A stretch of DNA of 64,000 nucleotides from Leptolyngbya sp. BL0902 (GTDB lineage: Bacteria > Cyanobacteriota > Cyanobacteriia > Phormidesmidales > Phormidesmidaceae). Positions 59,773 through 64,000 of the stretch are shown here, in pieces. The first letter of the stretch is position 1; the number at the start of each line of letters is the position of its first letter. The stretch covers positions 3,625,906-3,689,905 of the forward strand of contig NZ_CP046155.1 of the NCBI RefSeq assembly GCF_016403105.1. The letters run 5' to 3'. The position numbers and the translations under genes were made by a program. The notes beneath the pieces were generated by a model. The model made no database searches. It had not been told where the DNA came from and saw only the letters and a list, made by a program, of their open reading frames with translations.

Positions 59773-60744
59773 TCACCCCATTAAATGAGATCTCGGATTG
59801 AGGCTTTCCATTTGGCGCAGTTCTTCGTAAAGCGCCTTTTCTCGATCACTCAACCGTGTCGGAATCACCACCTCCAGCTCAATAATCAAGTCCCCTCGTT
59901 CCTGACCGATAGGATAGCCCCGCCCCACTAGGCGAATCCGCTGTCCGGTTTGGGCACCCTGGGGCAGCGTTGTCCGCTGGCGACCATCGAGGGTGGGAAT
60001 GTCGATGGTGCTGCCGAGGGCGGCTTCGCTGGGGGTGATGGGCAAGCGGCAAAACACATCGCTGCCCTGAAGTTTGAATAACGGGTGAGGCTCTACCTCA
60101 ATCCGCAGGTACAGATTGCCGCCGCCAACCCCCTGCCCCCGCAGGCGAATCCGCTGTCCGGTGATCATCCCCGCAGGCATTTGCACCTCCAGGGAACGGC
60201 CATCCTCTAGGCGAATCCGTTCCCGTCCACCCCGGAAGGCTTTTTCTAGAGGAACCGTAAGGTTGGCTTCGGCATCGCGGCGTCCACCCCGGCGGGGTTC
60301 CGGTGGTGGCTCCCGATAGTCGGCCTCGTTGGCATAGGCGGGGGCATCCACCGTTGACTGGGCCGAATCCCCACGACGGTTCAGGAGTTGGTCAACGAAG
60401 TTGTTGAAGTCTGGAAATTCCCCAAAGCCAAAGTCTTCTAGGGAAATTCGGCCCCCGCTGCGGTTGGGGGGGGCTCCACGGGTGGCGGCGGCTTCGGGCT
60501 GGCGCTGAAATCCCTTTTGCTTCCAATACTGGCTAAACCGCTCGTACTGAGATCGTTTGTCCGTATCCGACAGGATTTCGTAGGCTTCCCCCAGCAGCTT
60601 GAACTTTTCCTCGGCTACTTGGTCGCCGGGGTTGAGGTCGGGGTGATACTGGCGGGCTAATTTGCGGTAGGCCTGCTTAATGGTGCTAAAGTCGGCCTCC
60701 CTGGAAACTCCCAGAATCTCGTAGTAGTTCCGAAAGTTTTGCAT
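59773..60744 (-). CDS. DnaJ-like co-chaperone (no zinc finger)
   Basis: 323 residues. J domain at 1-75 with the HPD motif in YHPDLNPG, a Gly/Arg/Pro-rich linker (about 85-150), then two C-terminal client-binding subdomains (VPLEKAFRGGRERI, LPQGAQTGQRIRL). No CxxCxGxG repeats, so it is a type B/CbpA-like protein. It lies 180 bp downstream of dnaK on the same strand. The pairing recalls dnaK3-dnaJ of Synechocystis (sll1932-sll1933). Confidence 0.92.
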   Translation of the reverse strand: MQNFRNYYEILGVSREADFSTIKQAYRKLARQYHPDLNPGDQVAEEKFKLLGEAYEILSDTDKRSQYERFSQYWKQKGFQRQPEAAATRGAPPNRSGGRISLEDFGFGEFPDFNNFVDQLLNRRGDSAQSTVDAPAYANEADYREPPPEPRRGGRRDAEANLTVPLEKAFRGGRERIRLEDGRSLEVQMPAGMITGQRIRLRGQGVGGGNLYLRIEVEPHPLFKLQGSDVFCRLPITPSEAALGSTIDIPTLDGRQRTTLPQGAQTGQRIRLVGRGYPIGQERGDLIIELEVVIPTRLSDREKALYEELRQMESLNPRSHLMG

Positions 60745-60921
60745 ATCGAGCGCTTAGGGATAATTAGGTGATCACAATGATTTGTAGAACGCATTTCGAC
60801 TTCGCTCAATGCCCCTGCGCAACATAGCCAGGGGGTTGAGCCCAGTCGAAACCCAGAGCCAACATTAATTTTAATTTAGCCATTCTCTTGCGTAAGGATA
60901 GGTGATCGGGAAAGACCTGAC

Positions 60922-63738
60922 CTAGAGCCATTCGTCGCGGCTGGCCCAATCGCTGCCATAGTCGGAGTCGGGCGGCGGGCTGGGGCGGCGGCTGGGCGGT
61001 TCGCGCCAGTCGGATTCTGGTGGGGTAGGGCGACGTTCTGGGGCATTGCCCTCGGCCCAGGGGTCGTCATCCCAGTTATCAGAACTTTGAGGGTGGTTGG
61101 GTGCAGGGCGGGATGGACTCGCTCCGTTGGCGGGGGGCGTTTGTCCAGAGGAACCAGAACCAGGGGCACCGGGGCCGTAGTCAGCCGTAGGTCTAGGGCT
61201 GAATCGTTCTTCCCTGGGGCGATCTTCCCTAGGATCCGGGGGCCGATTGGCTGGAGTGGAACCGTACCCGACCTCTGGTGCTAGGGGACGATTGGCAGGG
61301 GCGTTGTAGGGACGGTTGTCGTAGGAACGATCCGCGTCTGGGTTGCTGTAGCCCGGATTCGCAGGACGATTACCGTAGCCTAAATCCTGGCCAGGGCGGG
61401 CGTCTTGATAGCCCCGACGGCCATAGCCCGGATTGTCGTTAATGCCGGGGCGGTTATCAACAGGGCGGTTCTCGGCAGGGCGGTTGACCGGGGGCTGATT
61501 GGTGTAACCGGAAGGCTGGCCGTAGCTGGGACGATTATCGGCGGGGCGATTATCCCCAGGCCGATTGTCATACCCCTGGCGATCCGCGTTTGGATTGCGG
61601 TAGGTGTCGTAGGCTGCGCCGCCGTAGGTGGGTCGGTTGCCGCCATAGCTCGGCGGGTTGTAGCCAGAGGGTTGACCGTAACCAGAAGGCTGACCGTAGC
61701 TCGGTGGGGTGTAGTTAGAGGGCTGACCGTAACTGGGCGGCTGGCCGTAGTTTTGGCCCCCTCGGCTGCGGCTGTCGTAGTCCCAGTCGTCGTCCCAGTT
61801 GCCCCAGGAACCGCCCTGGTAGCCGTAGTTGGGGCGGGCGTCGAGGTCGTCGTCGAAGGCAAAGGTTTTCTTCAGGGTGTTGCCAATTTGGCCCAGAATG
61901 CCGCCTTCCTGGTCGTCCTCGGCTTCGTAGAGGTAGGCTTCGCGGTTGAGGTCGTAGAGTTCGTCTTGCAGTTCGGTTTGGGCGATGTCGATACCGCGCT
62001 CGTCCCCGCGTTCTAGGCCATCGCGCAGTTCTTGCACCAGGCTTTCGATGCGGCGGCGACGCTCACGGGCAAACTGCATCCCAAAATCCAGCGCTACCTC
62101 CCGCAGCAGGCGTTCGGCCTGGAAGGTGAGGGCTTCGGCGCGATTGCGTTTTTCCACCCGTTCCCGCTGCAAACGGTCGGTTTCGGCAAATTCCTCCGCC
62201 TCCTGGATCATCCGCTGCACTTCGCTTTCCTCCAGGTTGGCCGCGCCTTGCACCGTCAGGCTTTGCTCGCGCCCGGTGGTTTTGTCCATGGCCGACACCT
62301 GCAAAATGCCGTTGGCATCAATATCAAAGGACACCAACACCTGGGGCACCCCACGGGGAGCCGGGGGAATGCCCATCAGCTTGAAGCGGCCTAGGGACTT
62401 GTTATCCGCCCCCATTTCCCGCTCGCCCTGGAGGACGTGGACTTCCACGGAGGTTTGATTGTTCTCTGAGGTGGAGAAAATATCCGAACGCCGCACCGGA
62501 ATGGTGGTGTTGCGGGGGATCACCTTTTTCATTACGCCGCCGATGGTCTCCAATCCCAGGGATAGGGAAGTTACATCCAGCAGCATGATGTCCTGCACCT
62601 CCTGGGTGAGGATACCCGCCTGGATCGCCGCCCCCACCGCCACCGCCTCATCGGGGTTGACGTTTTGGCTGGGTTCTAGGCCAATCAGCGACCGAACTAG
62701 GTCTTGGGCCATGGGCATCCGGCTACCGCCTCCCACCAGCACCACCTCGTCAATGTCGTTGGGCGACAGGTTGGCATCGCTGATGGCCTGCTTGAGGGGG
62801 CCGCGCAAACGGCTGATCAAATCTCCGCACAGCCCCTCAAACTGGGAACGGCTGAGGCGGGTTTCGATGTGCTTGGGGCCGTCCTTGGTGGCGGTGATGA
62901 AGGGCAGGCTAATTTCCGTCGTCGCCACGCCGGATAGTTCGATTTTGGCCTTTTCCGCCGCCTCGGTCAGCCGTTGCAGGGCTTGACGATCCTTCCGCAG
63001 ATCAATCCCCTCCTGCTCTAGGAACTCCTCCGCCAGCCAGGTGACGATTTTTTGGTCAAAGTCGGCCCCGCCCAGTTGGGTATCCCCAGCGGTGGATCGC
63101 ACCTCAAACACCCCGTCGCCCACATCCAAAATGGACACGTCGAAGGTGCCACCCCCCAGGTCAAATACCAGGATGGTTTGGTTGTAGGATTCATCGAACC
63201 CGTAGGCCAGAGCGGCGGCGGTGGGCTCGTTTAAAATTCGCTTCACATCCAGTCCGGCGATACGTCCGGCATTGCGGGTGGCTTGGCGCTGGGTGTCGTT
63301 AAAGTAGGCAGGCACCGTAATCACCGCCCCGGTGACGGGCTGGCCCAGGTAGCGGCTGGCCTCATCCGCCAGTTTCCGCAGCACCATGGCCGACAGTTCC
63401 TCCGGCGCAAAGTCTTTTTCCAGGCGAGGACAACGCACCTTCACATTGCCCACCTCGTCGCGGCGGATGGTATAGGGTACTCGCTTGGCGGCGTCATCCA
63501 GTTCCGCATACTTGCGGCCCATGTAGCGCTTGACGCCGTAGAACGTATTTTGAGGGTTCAGCACCGACTGCCGCCGCGCCAACTGCCCCACCAGACGCTC
63601 CCCTTCCTTGCTAAAGGCCACCACCGAAGGCGTGGTACGCATCCCTTCCGCGTTGGCAATCACCACGGGCTTGCCACCTTCCATGACAGAAACAACCGAG
63701 TTGGTGGTGCCTAGGTCGATGCCAACTACTTTTCCCAT
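60922..63738 (-). CDS. dnaK3: Hsp70 chaperone DnaK3-type with ~300-residue low-complexity tail
   Basis: 938 residues from ATG 63738 ([21 protein letters not shown]); the open frame upstream to 63837 is not family-like. Complete nucleotide-binding domain (about 1-380) and substrate-binding domain (about 390-600). From about 610 on, where usual DnaK ends, the chain continues as a Gly/Tyr/Pro/Asn/Asp-rich tail with repeats such as [14 protein letters not shown] and ending in an acidic-aromatic WASRDEWL. DnaK3 of cyanobacteria is the thylakoid-associated Hsp70 with an extended C-terminus, but this tail is exceptionally long. No heat-shock CIRCE palindrome is visible upstream. Confidence 0.92.
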   Translation of the reverse strand: MGKVVGIDLGTTNSVVSVMEGGKPVVIANAEGMRTTPSVVAFSKEGERLVGQLARRQSVLNPQNTFYGVKRYMGRKYAELDDAAKRVPYTIRRDEVGNVKVRCPRLEKDFAPEELSAMVLRKLADEASRYLGQPVTGAVITVPAYFNDTQRQATRNAGRIAGLDVKRILNEPTAAALAYGFDESYNQTILVFDLGGGTFDVSILDVGDGVFEVRSTAGDTQLGGADFDQKIVTWLAEEFLEQEGIDLRKDRQALQRLTEAAEKAKIELSGVATTEISLPFITATKDGPKHIETRLSRSQFEGLCGDLISRLRGPLKQAISDANLSPNDIDEVVLVGGGSRMPMAQDLVRSLIGLEPSQNVNPDEAVAVGAAIQAGILTQEVQDIMLLDVTSLSLGLETIGGVMKKVIPRNTTIPVRRSDIFSTSENNQTSVEVHVLQGEREMGADNKSLGRFKLMGIPPAPRGVPQVLVSFDIDANGILQVSAMDKTTGREQSLTVQGAANLEESEVQRMIQEAEEFAETDRLQRERVEKRNRAEALTFQAERLLREVALDFGMQFARERRRRIESLVQELRDGLERGDERGIDIAQTELQDELYDLNREAYLYEAEDDQEGGILGQIGNTLKKTFAFDDDLDARPNYGYQGGSWGNWDDDWDYDSRSRGGQNYGQPPSYGQPSNYTPPSYGQPSGYGQPSGYNPPSYGGNRPTYGGAAYDTYRNPNADRQGYDNRPGDNRPADNRPSYGQPSGYTNQPPVNRPAENRPVDNRPGINDNPGYGRRGYQDARPGQDLGYGNRPANPGYSNPDADRSYDNRPYNAPANRPLAPEVGYGSTPANRPPDPREDRPREERFSPRPTADYGPGAPGSGSSGQTPPANGASPSRPAPNHPQSSDNWDDDPWAEGNAPERRPTPPESDWREPPSRRPSPPPDSDYGSDWASRDEWL

Positions 63739-64000
63739 TCCCTTTGGCGTCTCCTTCGTGGTCGGTCTGCGAGGTGTCAGTCTGCAATCGGTCAGTCTGC
63801 AAGGTGCTGCCAGACTAGCACCGCAAAGGCACGGCATCTGCTGCCTGACTTACATCTTTCTTAATGATAGTCTGCCATGACCTAGCCTCACATTTTATCG
63901 CTTGCCCCACGCATTCGCGCTTCCCGATGGGCCAAAGGCTATCCGCGCCCAGTCCTTGGGGCATTCCAGCCAATTTCCCCGCCAGGGACTCCCCAAGCGA
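63739..64000. other. Region upstream of dnaK3
   Basis: About 260 bp to the right edge. It must contain the dnaK3 promoter. No CIRCE (TTAGCACTC-N9-GAGTGCTAA) element and no gene were seen. Confidence 0.4.

Noticed and set aside
63841..63875. A third IS4 end upstream of dnaK3 (CTGCCTGAC...ACATCTTT)
   Set aside because: Only a short imperfect similarity with inserted bases; no transposase sequence or second end nearby.
1..64000. CRISPR arrays, prophage structural genes or a replication origin
   Set aside because: No regularly spaced repeats, no phage structural or integrase genes and no DnaA-box cluster were seen.

Overview
The window is cyanobacterial chromosome with a GC-rich, filamentous/Leptolyngbya-type flavour (genus not determinable from this stretch). 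The evidence is the gene set: a cyAbrB regulator, an FtsH2-type thylakoid protease, a DnaK3-type chaperone next to a zinc-finger-less DnaJ, a PAM68-like photosystem II assembly protein, a DUF3155 protein, a Hik2/CSK-like sensor kinase and a HetZ-related protein.

Layout. (A) 1-9752 is an accessory island made almost wholly of toxin-antitoxin (TA) and restriction-type genes plus insertion sequences: a Panacea (SocA-type) antitoxin running off the left edge, a type III-like DNA methyltransferase whose catalytic/recognition core is visibly AT-rich, two small unknown proteins in one operon with a VapBC45-like TA pair, an ImmA/IrrE-type antitoxin whose PIN-like toxin partner was split first by an IS5-family element (910 bp, 3-bp TAA target duplication) and again by IS630-like and IS4-family sequences, then a second, paralogous VapBC45-like pair. 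The island abuts tRNA-Gly(UCC), with the 3' end of the tRNA facing it. (B) 10305-17884 holds der, a secreted-lipase-like hydrolase, a HepT-like toxin remnant cut by a decayed IS5-type element that itself carries a second, identical copy of the IS4-family element (9-bp duplication), then yqeK-rsfS and a glycosyltransferase. (C) 17885-30003: intergenic repeats, prepilin peptidase, small membrane proteins, a NACHT-transmembrane protein, a double hemerythrin, cbiB, an Rrf2 regulator without cysteines, cyAbrB, an unknown membrane protein with an NlpC/P60 hydrolase, and a sensor kinase. (D) 30249-38293: DUF3155, a probable 6S RNA, lnt, tRNA-Ser(GCU), a metalloid/metal module (arsH, permease, small thioredoxin, MerR regulator with a recognisable operator) and ftsH2. 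(E) 38847-50158: a large FG-GAP/CARDB repeat protein, an ABC1/UbiB kinase, recN, an RRM protein, a membrane GTPase and a sugar symporter. (F) 50454-63738: phosphoribosyltransferase, miaE, GNAT, coaD, a coiled-coil protein overlapping coaD, ruvA, rpsO, PAM68-like, a GspE-like protein without ATPase domain, a HetZ-related protein, a sugar transferase, dnaJ and dnaK3.

Most of B-F is ordinary core genome. The most unusual content is the TA/IS island. There the insertion history can be read base by base: the broken toxin gene can be restored in frame, and a deletion next to one IS copy can be inferred. Other points of interest are the mosaic methyltransferase, the roughly 300-residue low-complexity tail on DnaK3, a 109-bp out-of-frame overlap of coaD with the next gene, and strongly structured leader/intergenic DNA at 26181-26332 and 51190-51235. 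No CRISPR array or phage structural gene was seen. All functional names rest on sequence recognition by eye; no database search was run.
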